Below are positions 57,196 to 64,000 of a DNA stretch of 64,000 bases, in pieces. The translations under genes and the position numbers were made by a program. The DNA comes from Streptomyces sp. CG1 (GTDB lineage Bacteria > Actinomycetota > Actinomycetes > Streptomycetales > Streptomycetaceae). The first letter of the stretch is position 1. Every line of letters begins with the position of its first letter. The notes below the pieces were generated by a model, which ran no database searches, had not been told where the DNA came from, and saw nothing but the letters and a program-made list of their open reading frames with translations. The stretch covers positions 9,107,501 through 9,171,500 of the forward strand of contig NZ_CP163518.1 of the NCBI RefSeq assembly GCF_041080625.1, written 5' to 3'.

Positions 57196-58326
57196 TCAGC
57201 TCGGCCCTGGCTCGGCCCCGGTCTTCCGGCTCGGCCACGGTCCGCCCGGCTCAGCCCCGTCGGTCTCGCCGAGGATCTCCGCGAGGTCGTAGCGCACCGG
57301 CTCCTCCAGCTGGGCGTAGGTGCAGCTCTCCGGTGTGCGGTCCGGGCGCCAGCGGCGGAAGCGGGCGGTATGCCGGAAGCGCTGCCCGTTCTCCATGTGG
57401 TCGTAGGCCACCTCGGCGACGCGCTCCGGCCGGAGCGGCACCCACGACAGGTCCTTCTTGCCCGACCAGCGGCTCGGCGCGCCCGGCAGCCGGGCCGTCT
57501 CATGGGCGGCCTCGTCGGACCAGGCCGCCCACGGGTGCCCGGCCACGTCGTCCATGCGCAGCGGTGCCAGCTCCTCGACCAATTCGGCCCGCTTCTTCAT
57601 GGCGAAGGCGGCCGACACGCCCACATGCTGCAGTTTGCCGTGGTCGTCGTACAGCCCGAGCAGCAGCGAACCGACCACCGGACCGCTCTTGTGGAAGCGG
57701 TACCCCGCCACCACCACGTCCGCCGTCCGCTCGTGCTTGATCTTGAACATGGCCCGCTCGTCCTGCAGATAGCGCAGGGTGAGCGGCTTGGCGACGACCC
57801 CGTCGAGACCGGCGCCCTCATACTGCTCGAACCACTGCCGCGCCACGTCGAGATCCGTCGTCGCGGGCGCCAGATGCACCGGCGGCGTCGCCTCGGCGAG
57901 CGCCCGTTCCAGCAGCGCCCGGCGGTCGGTCAGGGGGGTGTCGAGCAGCGAATGGTCGTCCAGGGCGAGCAGGTCGAAGGCGACGAACGAGGCCGGGGTC
58001 CTCTCGGCCAGCATCCGCACCCGCGACTCGGCCGGGTGGATCCGCTCGGTCAGCGCGTCGAAGTCCAGATGCCCGTCCCGCGCGATCACGATCTCCCCGT
58101 CCAGCACGCACCGCCCGGGCACCCGCTCCTTCAGCGCCGCCACCATCTCGGGAAAGTACCTGGTCAACGGCTTCCCGGTACGACTGCCCAGCTCGACCTC
58201 GGCCCCGTCCCGGAACGCGATCGCCCGGAACCCGTCCCACTTCGCCTCGTAGTGCATGCCCGGCGGGATCTTCGCCACGGACTTGGCGAGCATGGGCTTC
58301 ACGGGTGGCATCACCGGCAGATCCAT
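57196..58326 (-). CDS. ATP-dependent DNA ligase (LigD ligase-type)
   Basis: 376 residues. Ligase motif I EAKWDGFR (adenylated Lys29), motif Ia SRTGKPL, motif III ASFVAFDLLAL, motif IV LDGVVAKPL and motif V FKIKHERTADVVVAGYRF. The OB domain occupies about 230-360. Seals ends in non-homologous end joining or base repair. Streptomycetes split LigD into separate polymerase and ligase proteins; the polymerase partner is the next gene, divergent, 93 bp away. No Ku gene is in the window. Confidence 0.92.
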   Translation of the reverse strand: MDLPVMPPVKPMLAKSVAKIPPGMHYEAKWDGFRAIAFRDGAEVELGSRTGKPLTRYFPEMVAALKERVPGRCVLDGEIVIARDGHLDFDALTERIHPAESRVRMLAERTPASFVAFDLLALDDHSLLDTPLTDRRALLERALAEATPPVHLAPATTDLDVARQWFEQYEGAGLDGVVAKPLTLRYLQDERAMFKIKHERTADVVVAGYRFHKSGPVVGSLLLGLYDDHGKLQHVGVSAAFAMKKRAELVEELAPLRMDDVAGHPWAAWSDEAAHETARLPGAPSRWSGKKDLSWVPLRPERVAEVAYDHMENGQRFRHTARFRRWRPDRTPESCTYAQLEEPVRYDLAEILGETDGAEPGGPWPSRKTGAEPGPS

Positions 58327-58419
58327 GCCTTTGATTCTGCGCGCATACGACCGCTGTCGCCTGGGATGCGGAATGACACCCGGTATGCGCACTATGCGGG
58401 GTACGCCTAACGTGGCCGC

Positions 58420-59439
58420 ATGGGTGACGCGGTGGAACTGGAGGCGGGCGGCCGGACCGTACGGCTGTCCAGCCCGGGCAAGGTCTTCTTTCCGGAGCGG
58501 GGCTTCACCAAGCTGGACCTCGCCCAGTACTACGTCGCCGTCGGCCCCGGCATCCTGCGCGCGCTGCGCAACCGCCCCACCACCCTGGAGCGCTACCCGG
58601 ACGGCGTGGGCGGCGAGTGGTTCTACCAGAAGCGGGCCCCGAAGGGCATGCCCGACTGGATCCCGACCGCCCACATCACCTTCCCCAGCGGCCGCAGCGC
58701 CGACGAGATGTGCCCCACCGAACAGGCCGCCGTGGTGTGGGCGGCCCAGTACGGCACGCTCACCTTCCACCCCTGGCCGGTGCGCGCCACGGACGTCGAC
58801 CGCCCCGACGAACTCCGTATCGACCTCGACCCGCAGCCCGGCACCGACTTCGACGACGCCGCCCGCGCCGCCCACGAACTGCGCGCCGTCCTCGACGAGT
58901 TCGGCGGACTGCGCGGCTGGCCCAAGACCTCCGGCGGCCGGGGCCTGCACGTCTTCGTCCCCATCGAACCGCGCTGGACCTTCACCCAGGTGCGCCGTGC
59001 CGCGATCGCCGTCGGCCGGGAGATGGAACGCCGGATGCCCGGCCAGGTGACGATCAAGTGGTGGAAGGAGGAGCGGGGCCGCCGCATCTTCGTGGACTAC
59101 AACCAGACGGCCCGCGACCGCACCATCGCCTCCGCCTACTCCGTACGCCCCCGACCGAACGCCCCCGTCTCGGCCCCCCTGCGCTGGGACGAGGTCGGCG
59201 TGGTCCATCCCGCCGACTTCGACCTCGCCACCATGCCGGCCCGCTTCGCCGAACTCGGCGACGTACACGCCGACATGGACGACCACGCCTACTCCCTGGA
59301 CGCCCTGCTGGAACTGGCCCGCCGCGACGAACACGACCACGGCCTGGGCGACCTGCCCTACCCGCCGGAGTACCCGAAGATGCCCGGCGAACCCAAACGT
59401 GTCCAGCCGAGCCGGGCGCGGCGAGAGGAGACGTCCTGA
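58420..59439 (+). CDS. LigD-type polymerase/primase domain protein
   Basis: 339 residues. An AEP-superfamily polymerase of the NHEJ type: LSSPGKVFFPERGFTKLDLA, WFYQKRAPKGMPDW, catalytic DLDPQPGTDF, WPKTSGGRGLHVFVPI and FVDYNQTARDRTIASAYSVR. It fills gaps and can insert ribonucleotides during end joining. Divergent from the ligase gene, so they may be co-regulated. The C-terminal tail (KRVQPSRARREETS) is basic. Confidence 0.93.
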   Translation: MGDAVELEAGGRTVRLSSPGKVFFPERGFTKLDLAQYYVAVGPGILRALRNRPTTLERYPDGVGGEWFYQKRAPKGMPDWIPTAHITFPSGRSADEMCPTEQAAVVWAAQYGTLTFHPWPVRATDVDRPDELRIDLDPQPGTDFDDAARAAHELRAVLDEFGGLRGWPKTSGGRGLHVFVPIEPRWTFTQVRRAAIAVGREMERRMPGQVTIKWWKEERGRRIFVDYNQTARDRTIASAYSVRPRPNAPVSAPLRWDEVGVVHPADFDLATMPARFAELGDVHADMDDHAYSLDALLELARRDEHDHGLGDLPYPPEYPKMPGEPKRVQPSRARREETS

Positions 59440-59528
59440 GCGGCCCCGGGCCGCTGCCGGGCAGCGACCGAGTCCACAACTCGTCGGAGCGCCCGGGCCG
59501 AGTCCGCAACTGGCCGGAGTGCTCGGAG

Positions 59529-60180
59529 TCACCGCTCGCCGCACGCCGACAGAACGCGCCGGCAATCGCTGAGCAGCGCCTCGTCCGAGGCGACGTCGCA
59601 GCGGATGTTGCCCCGGCGGGGGCGGTCGTTGGAGTGGCGGCGGGGTGACGCCAGTTCGGTGCGTATCGGGGAGAGGGACGGTGCCGCCGCCGGGCCCATC
59701 TCGGCGAGGCAGGCGGCCATGTCGGGACGCCGTGTCGGGGTGGCCCGCCACTGTTCGAGCAGGACGGGGAGCGCCTCCGCGGATGCGCCGGTGACCTGCC
59801 ACAGGGCGGCGGCCGCATGGAACCCGGTGTGGCCTTCGGCGGTCGTCGCGCGCAGGTCCGGAGCGAGCGCGGCGCCGGAGCGGCCGAGCGCCCCGGCCAG
59901 CCGCAGTGCCGACTGCCATCGCAGCCACCGGTCCGACCGCAGGTTCTCCCGGATCACCGGCAGCACCGCCTCCGTGTCCCCGGTCAGCGCCCACAGTGCC
60001 CGGGCGGCGAGGATGCGGTCCTCGTCGCGGAGCGTGTCGTCCTCCGCTGTCCGCCGCACCGCCGGCAGCGCCTCGGCCGCCTCAGGACCGTAGTGGGAGA
60101 GAGCACGGCACATCGGTCGCCGACTCCGTGTACGCATGCCCCAACGACGCCCAGTCGACATCCTCGATTCCCCCGAACAC
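59529..60180 (-). pseudogene. Decayed HEAT-repeat protein
   Basis: The GTG at 60180, after GGGAGG, opens VFGGIEDVDWASLGHAYTES, then ATDVP, the usual start of a large streptomycete HEAT-repeat family. A deletion/frameshift near 60105 joins this to CRALSHYGPEAAEALPAVRR, then LAARALWALTGDTEAVLPVI and TGFHAAAALWQVTGASAEAL, which are C-terminal HEAT repeats. The central repeats and most of the N-terminal half are missing. Non-functional. Confidence 0.75.
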
Positions 60181-60274
60181 CCTGTCCTCCCGTGGTCCGT
60201 CACACCCGTCCGCCACTGATCACAGCATGCGCCACGGCACTGACAACGGCCCCTGACCAAGCGATCATGCTGGG

Positions 60275-61213
60275 ATGACCCGTGTCCTGACCCGAAGCGA
60301 CCTGGAAGCCGTGCTCGACCCGACAGCTTGTCTCGCCGCCCTGCGCGACGGCTTCCGCGCGGCCGGTGCCGCAGCCGTACCCGGTCAACGGGTCCGTACC
60401 GACCTGCCGTTCCCCGGCACCGCCACCGCGCTCATCCCCGGCCTCCTGCCCGGCATCGACGCGTACACCGTGAAGGTCAACGCCAAGTTCCCCGGCGCCC
60501 GGCCCGCCCTGCGCGGAGTGATCTGCCTGCACAGCGGCACGGACGGCGAACTCCTCGCCCTGCTGGACTCGGCGACCGTCACGGCCTGGCGGACCGGGTT
60601 GGCCGCCGCCCTCGGAACCGCGCTCCTGGCTCCGGCCGACCACGACGTGCTCGGCGTTGTCGGGGCCGGGGCCCAGGCCGAGTTGACACTGCGCGGCCTG
60701 GCGGACGAACGCCGGCCCGGACGGCTGGTCGTCCACGACACCGACTCCGACCGTGCCGCCGCGTTCGCCGCCCGGCACGGCGGACGGGTGCTGGAATCGG
60801 CCGGCGCGGTGGCCGAGGCGGCGGACACCCTGCTGCTCGCGACCTGGTCCCGGGAACCGCTGCTCGCCCTCGCGGACACCCGCGCCGGACAGCACTTCAC
60901 GAGCCTCGGCACCGACGAGCCCGGCAAGCGGGAACTCGCCCCCGACCTGCTGGACGCCGCGCTCCTCGTCGTCGACGACGCCGAACTCGCTGCCCGGATG
61001 GGCGCGTTGTCAGCACCCGGGCTCGCCCGTACCACCGCCGACACCACCCTCACCGACATCCTGCTCGGCACCCACCCCGGCCGCACCGCGGCCCGGCAAC
61101 GCACGGCGTACGCCCCCGTCGGGCTGCCCTGGCAGGACCTCGCCCTCACCTGGCTCGCCTGGCGGGAGGCGGAACGCCGGGGCGTGGGGGCGACGATCGA
61201 CCTCCTGGACTGA
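60275..61213 (+). CDS. Ornithine cyclodeaminase / mu-crystallin family protein
   Basis: 312 residues. NAD-binding VLGVVGAGAQAELTLRGLAD, substrate-side YTVKVNAKFPG (the Lys) and SATVTAWRTGLAAALG are family hallmarks. Members cyclise ornithine to proline, or reduce imines, or serve as alanine dehydrogenases, so the reaction is open. The ATG at 60275 follows GCTGGG. A strong terminator follows at 61304-61340. Confidence 0.9.
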   Translation: MTRVLTRSDLEAVLDPTACLAALRDGFRAAGAAAVPGQRVRTDLPFPGTATALIPGLLPGIDAYTVKVNAKFPGARPALRGVICLHSGTDGELLALLDSATVTAWRTGLAAALGTALLAPADHDVLGVVGAGAQAELTLRGLADERRPGRLVVHDTDSDRAAAFAARHGGRVLESAGAVAEAADTLLLATWSREPLLALADTRAGQHFTSLGTDEPGKRELAPDLLDAALLVVDDAELAARMGALSAPGLARTTADTTLTDILLGTHPGRTAARQRTAYAPVGLPWQDLALTWLAWREAERRGVGATIDLLD

Positions 61214-61303
61214 CCGATCGGCTCCCGAGCCGAGCCGCCGGCTCCGGAGCGACAGGGCGGCGCAGAGCGCGTCCCGGCGGGCCGGGGGGTGTTCGGCGGG
61301 CCC

Positions 61304-61340
61304 TGGGGAGGCCGCCGTCGCGGTACCGGCGGCCTCCCCA
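61304..61340. terminator. Terminator after ornithine cyclodeaminase-like gene
   Basis: TGGGGAGGCCGCCG (61304-61317) pairs perfectly with CGGCGGCCTCCCCA (61327-61340) around a 9-nt loop, a 14-bp stem located 90 bp after the stop and 46 bp before the LacI gene. Confidence 0.8.
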
Positions 61341-61385
61341 CCGCGCGGTTATCCTGACCGGCAGCCCCCGATGAGGAGTCCCGAA

Positions 61386-62480
61386 GTGACCGAGGCAGTG
61401 TCGCGTCCCACGCTGGAGGCCGTGGCCGAGCGGGCCGGTGTGTCCCGGGCCACCGTGTCCCGGGTGGTCAACGGCGGCGACGGGGTGCGCGAACCCTTGG
61501 CCGAGCGGGTGCGCCAGGCCGTGGCGGAGCTGGGTTACGTCCCCAACCAGGCAGCGCGCAGCCTCGTCACCAGGCGGCACGACGCCGTCGCGGTCGTCAT
61601 CGCCGAGCCGGAGACCCGGGTCTTCGCCGACCCCTTCTTCGCCCTCCAATTGCGCGGGATCAGCAAGGAGCTCACCGCCCACGACAACCAGCTGGTGCTG
61701 CTCCTCACGGAGGGCCGTGACGATCACGCGCGCGTGGCCCGCTATCTCGCCGGGGGCCACGTCGACGGCGCGCTCGTCTTCTCCCTGCACCTCGACGACC
61801 CGCTGCCCGGCCTCATCCACGACGCCGGTGTGCCCACCGTGTTCGGCGGCCGGCCCGGCTGGGGCGACGAAGGCCGCGCGGCCGGCGCCACGCGTTCCCC
61901 GGGGGAGGGCTCGGGCGTGGTGTACGTCGACTGCGACAACCGGGGCGGGGCGCGCGCGGCCGTACGGCATCTCGTGGACCTCGGCCGCACCCGTATCGCG
62001 CACCTCACCGGCGCCCTGGACCAGACGTCGGCGGTGGACCGGCTCGACGGCTACCGGGACGTCATGGGCGAGGTGCCGGGCGCGAGCGATCCCCGGCTCG
62101 TCGTGGAGAGCGACTTCACTCCGGGCGGCGGCGAACGCGCCATGCGTGAACTTCTCGACCGGTGCCCGGATGTGGACGCCGTGTTCGCCGCCAACGACCT
62201 CACCGCGCTCGGTGCCCTGCGCGTGCTGCGTGCGAGCGGCCGGCGGGTGCCCGAGGACGTGGCCGTGATCGGCTTCGACGACATGCTGCCTGTCGCCATG
62301 GAGGCCGACCCGCCGCTGACGACGGTCCGTCAGGACATCGAGGAGATGGGCCGCCTGATGGCCCGCCTGCTACTGCGCGGCCTGGCCGACGGCCGCGACC
62401 GGACCGGAACCACCGCGGACCCGCCGCCGGCCGGTGGCGTGATCCTCCCGACCACACTGATACGGCGGGCCTCGGCCTAG
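61386..62480 (+). CDS. LacI-family regulator
   Basis: 364 residues. HTH TLEAVAERAGVSRATVSRVVNG (about residues 9-30), then a sensor domain with DPFFALQLRGISKELTAHDN, AVRHLVDLGRTRIAHLTGAL and VIGFDDMLPVAMEADPPLTTVRQD split across two stretches. The GTG at 61386 has GAGGAG 6 nt upstream. No sugar genes adjoin, so its target is remote; it resembles CebR-type regulators in general layout. It is distinct from the LacI protein at 26251. Confidence 0.9.
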   Translation: MTEAVSRPTLEAVAERAGVSRATVSRVVNGGDGVREPLAERVRQAVAELGYVPNQAARSLVTRRHDAVAVVIAEPETRVFADPFFALQLRGISKELTAHDNQLVLLLTEGRDDHARVARYLAGGHVDGALVFSLHLDDPLPGLIHDAGVPTVFGGRPGWGDEGRAAGATRSPGEGSGVVYVDCDNRGGARAAVRHLVDLGRTRIAHLTGALDQTSAVDRLDGYRDVMGEVPGASDPRLVVESDFTPGGGERAMRELLDRCPDVDAVFAANDLTALGALRVLRASGRRVPEDVAVIGFDDMLPVAMEADPPLTTVRQDIEEMGRLMARLLLRGLADGRDRTGTTADPPPAGGVILPTTLIRRASA

Positions 62481-62519
62481 CCACCGCGCCGGCGGCTCCG
62501 GTCCGAGCGGGGCACGGGC

Positions 62520-63311
62520 TCAGCCCTGCGGTGACTCGCTTCTGATCACCGCGAAGCGGGCGCCGTACGGGTCGGTGAACTTGGCCATGCGGCCGACGCC
62601 CTCCATGGTCGTCGCCGGCATGCGCACCTTCCCGCCGAGCTGCTGCACCTTGTCGACCACCGCGTCGGTGTCCTCGACCTCGAAGTACGGCAGCCAGTAC
62701 GGGCTGCCCCCGGCCTCGGACGGGTCGTCGGCCAGCGGCACCATCCCGCCGAACATCGCGTCGTCCCCGCCATCGGCCGGGTTGACGCAGGTGTACGTCC
62801 CGCCCGGGAACGGCACGGCGGAGGTCTCCAGACCGAGTACCTGGTGGTAGAAGGCGGCGGCCGCCGCGATGTCCGGGGTGTACAGCTCGACCCAGCACAG
62901 CGTGCCCGGTTCACTCGCCACGTCGACGCCCTTGGTCTGTCCGGGCTGCCAGATCCCGAACGGTACGCCCGCCTGGTCGGCGAGGACCGCCATGTGTCCC
63001 TGGCCCATCACGTCCATCGGCTGGAACAGCACTCTGCCATGAGCCTGTTCGGCGGCCTTGGCGGTGGCCTGCGCGTCCTCGCTCTGGAAGTACACCGTCC
63101 AGGCCGGCGGGGCCTGATCGGGGGCGGTCGGCGCGCCGCCCGCCACAGTCCTGCCGTCCAGCTGGAAGAAGCCGTAGCCGCCGGAGTCCGGCCCCGCCGA
63201 CTGGAACTGCCAGCCGAAGACACCGCCGTAGAAGGATCGGGCGCCGTCGATGTCCGACGTGGTCACGTCGATCCAGTTCGGGGCGCCGTTGACGAAACGG
63301 GTGGTGAGCAT
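62520..63311 (-). CDS. Two-domain VOC (glyoxalase-like) protein
   Basis: 263 residues made of two VOC modules: domain 1 (about 5-120; GAPNWIDVTTSDIDGARSFY, then GGVFGWQFQ) and domain 2 (about 135-260; CWVELYTPDIAAAAAFYHQV, LGLE). This is the architecture of actinobacterial proteins near stress genes, sometimes linked to antibiotic resistance. Metal-binding residues are incomplete, so the activity is unknown. The stop is 39 bp after the convergent LacI gene. Confidence 0.85.
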   Translation of the reverse strand: MLTTRFVNGAPNWIDVTTSDIDGARSFYGGVFGWQFQSAGPDSGGYGFFQLDGRTVAGGAPTAPDQAPPAWTVYFQSEDAQATAKAAEQAHGRVLFQPMDVMGQGHMAVLADQAGVPFGIWQPGQTKGVDVASEPGTLCWVELYTPDIAAAAAFYHQVLGLETSAVPFPGGTYTCVNPADGGDDAMFGGMVPLADDPSEAGGSPYWLPYFEVEDTDAVVDKVQQLGGKVRMPATTMEGVGRMAKFTDPYGARFAVIRSESPQG

Positions 63312-63582
63312 GTTGGCCCTCCTCGAAAGGGGTCCCGTCCTGTGCACTGCCGAGTCTGGCACCGCCCACTGACAATCGCCGCCGGAACGCCGCGACCCGC
63401 CGGACCGACCCCCGCCCTCACCCTGGGTGACCGGGCGCGTCCTGCGGGTTTTCCCGCCGCTCCGCGCGCCGCCGTGCGCGCGGGCGGCCCGAGGGAGCAT
63501 CATCGGGGCGGCCGGAGGCCCTGTCGGCGGCGTTGACCCGGCGTTGATCGAACGTTTTTCGCCGTGCTGCACGATCCTGGTC

Positions 63583-63828
63583 ATGCACTTCGAGACGATC
63601 ACCCCGGCCGACGACACCTGGCGGGCGCAGGCCCTGTGCGCACAGACCGGGCCGGACTTCTTCTTCCCCGAGCCCGGCAGCTCGGTGCGCGAGGCGAAGC
63701 GCATCTGCGCCATGTGCGAGCTGCGCCCGGCCTGCCTGGACTACGCGCTGGCCAACGACGAGCGCTTCGGCGTCTGGGGCGGCCTGTCCGAGAAGGAGCG
63801 CCTCGCCCTGCGCCGCACGTCCAACTGA
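63583..63828 (+). CDS. WhiB-like (Wbl) iron-sulfur protein
   Basis: 81 residues. Four cysteines at 19, 42, 45 and 51 (C-x22-C-x2-C-x5-C), which bind a 4Fe-4S cluster, then the turn motif GVWGG (63-67) and a basic C-terminus (EKERLALRRTSN). Wbl proteins sense redox or NO and act with sigma factors in actinobacterial development and stress. Which Wbl it is cannot be set from sequence alone. It lies 271 bp from the divergent VOC gene. Confidence 0.95.
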   Translation: MHFETITPADDTWRAQALCAQTGPDFFFPEPGSSVREAKRICAMCELRPACLDYALANDERFGVWGGLSEKERLALRRTSN

Positions 63829-63900
63829 GCCCCGCACCGGGCCACGCCCGGACCTCGGACGGGCCACCCGCCCCGGCCGGCGGCTGTCGCCCCGCGCGTG

Positions 63901-64000
63901 TCAGCCCCCGCTGCGGGCCGCCATGCGGGCCTTGCGGGCGGCCAGCTTCTCGTCGAACTTGCTGGCCTCCGCGTCCAGGCCCCCCATGAACAGACCGAGT
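63901..64000 (-). CDS. C-terminal end of an unidentified gene
   Basis: The last 32 codons of a minus-strand gene (stop at 63901) read LGLFMGGLDAEASKFDEKLA then ARKARMAARSGG, a charged, helical, Lys/Arg-rich tail. The gene continues beyond the window. I do not recognise a family from this end. Confidence 0.6.
   Translation of the reverse strand, partial: LGLFMGGLDAEASKFDEKLAARKARMAARSGG

Overview
The window is very GC-rich chromosomal DNA with GTG starts, ATGA gene overlaps, Tat signal peptides, a WhiB-like protein and DUF2510 proteins, so it comes from a streptomycete. From memory, the gene order (pentose-phosphate operon, phosphopantetheinyl transferase, phospholipase C, pca operon with a MarR regulator, split LigD, WhiB) follows the S. 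coelicolor SCO6658 to about SCO6715 interval, with insertions, losses and an unusual number of broken genes. That mapping should be checked by alignment.

Layout. 1-7967 (minus strand): an oxidative/non-oxidative pentose-phosphate operon tkt-tal-zwf-opcA-pgi-gnd with near-zero spacing. A perfect AT-rich palindrome lies in its promoter region and a divergent AraC-type regulator sits beside it. 9180-19754: polysaccharide and carbohydrate genes. These are a secreted GH16/CBM6 beta-glucanase with two dyad elements upstream, a SnoaL-like protein, an IclR regulator, a Tat-exported phosphoesterase with a LamG-like domain, a GH4 6-phospho-glycosidase and a GH38 alpha-mannosidase, with remnants of a PHP-domain protein and a GH2 beta-galactosidase between them. 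20369-26120: an orphan ATP-grasp enzyme, a metallophosphoesterase overlapping an Sfp-type phosphopantetheinyl transferase, an XRE/ImmA-type pair, and an MmyB-like regulator. 26213-34492: an alpha-glucan utilisation locus made of a LacI repressor, a lipoprotein ABC importer with two permeases, a GH13 alpha-glucosidase and a secreted GH87-like alpha-1,3-glucanase with a discoidin domain.

34505-36536: vanAB (vanillate to protocatechuate). 36793-45259: phospholipase C, a scramblase-like protein, a PAP2/EamA membrane pair divergent from a TetR regulator across a remarkable phased operator array, a DUF2510 protein, then a decay zone with dead anmK and dead MHS-type transporter genes. 45433-49066: a large AAA ATPase resembling a LAL regulator without its LuxR domain, and an SDR. 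49132-55800: the protocatechuate branch pcaIJ-(F)-HGBL with pcaV. The thiolase gene pcaF is a pseudogene, so the last step must be supplied elsewhere or is lost. 55810-64000: a DUF3048 lipoprotein, a 42-bp minisatellite, divergent LigD-type ligase and polymerase genes, a broken HEAT-repeat gene, an ornithine cyclodeaminase-like enzyme, a second LacI regulator, a VOC protein, a WhiB-like protein and the end of an unidentified gene.

Two themes stand out. One is regulatory DNA with clear symmetry, above all the 16-bp phased array at 41756-41826. The other is repeated gene decay in which both ends of a gene survive while the middle is lost (PHP, anmK, pcaF, HEAT). No rRNA, tRNA, CRISPR array, transposase or integrase was seen.
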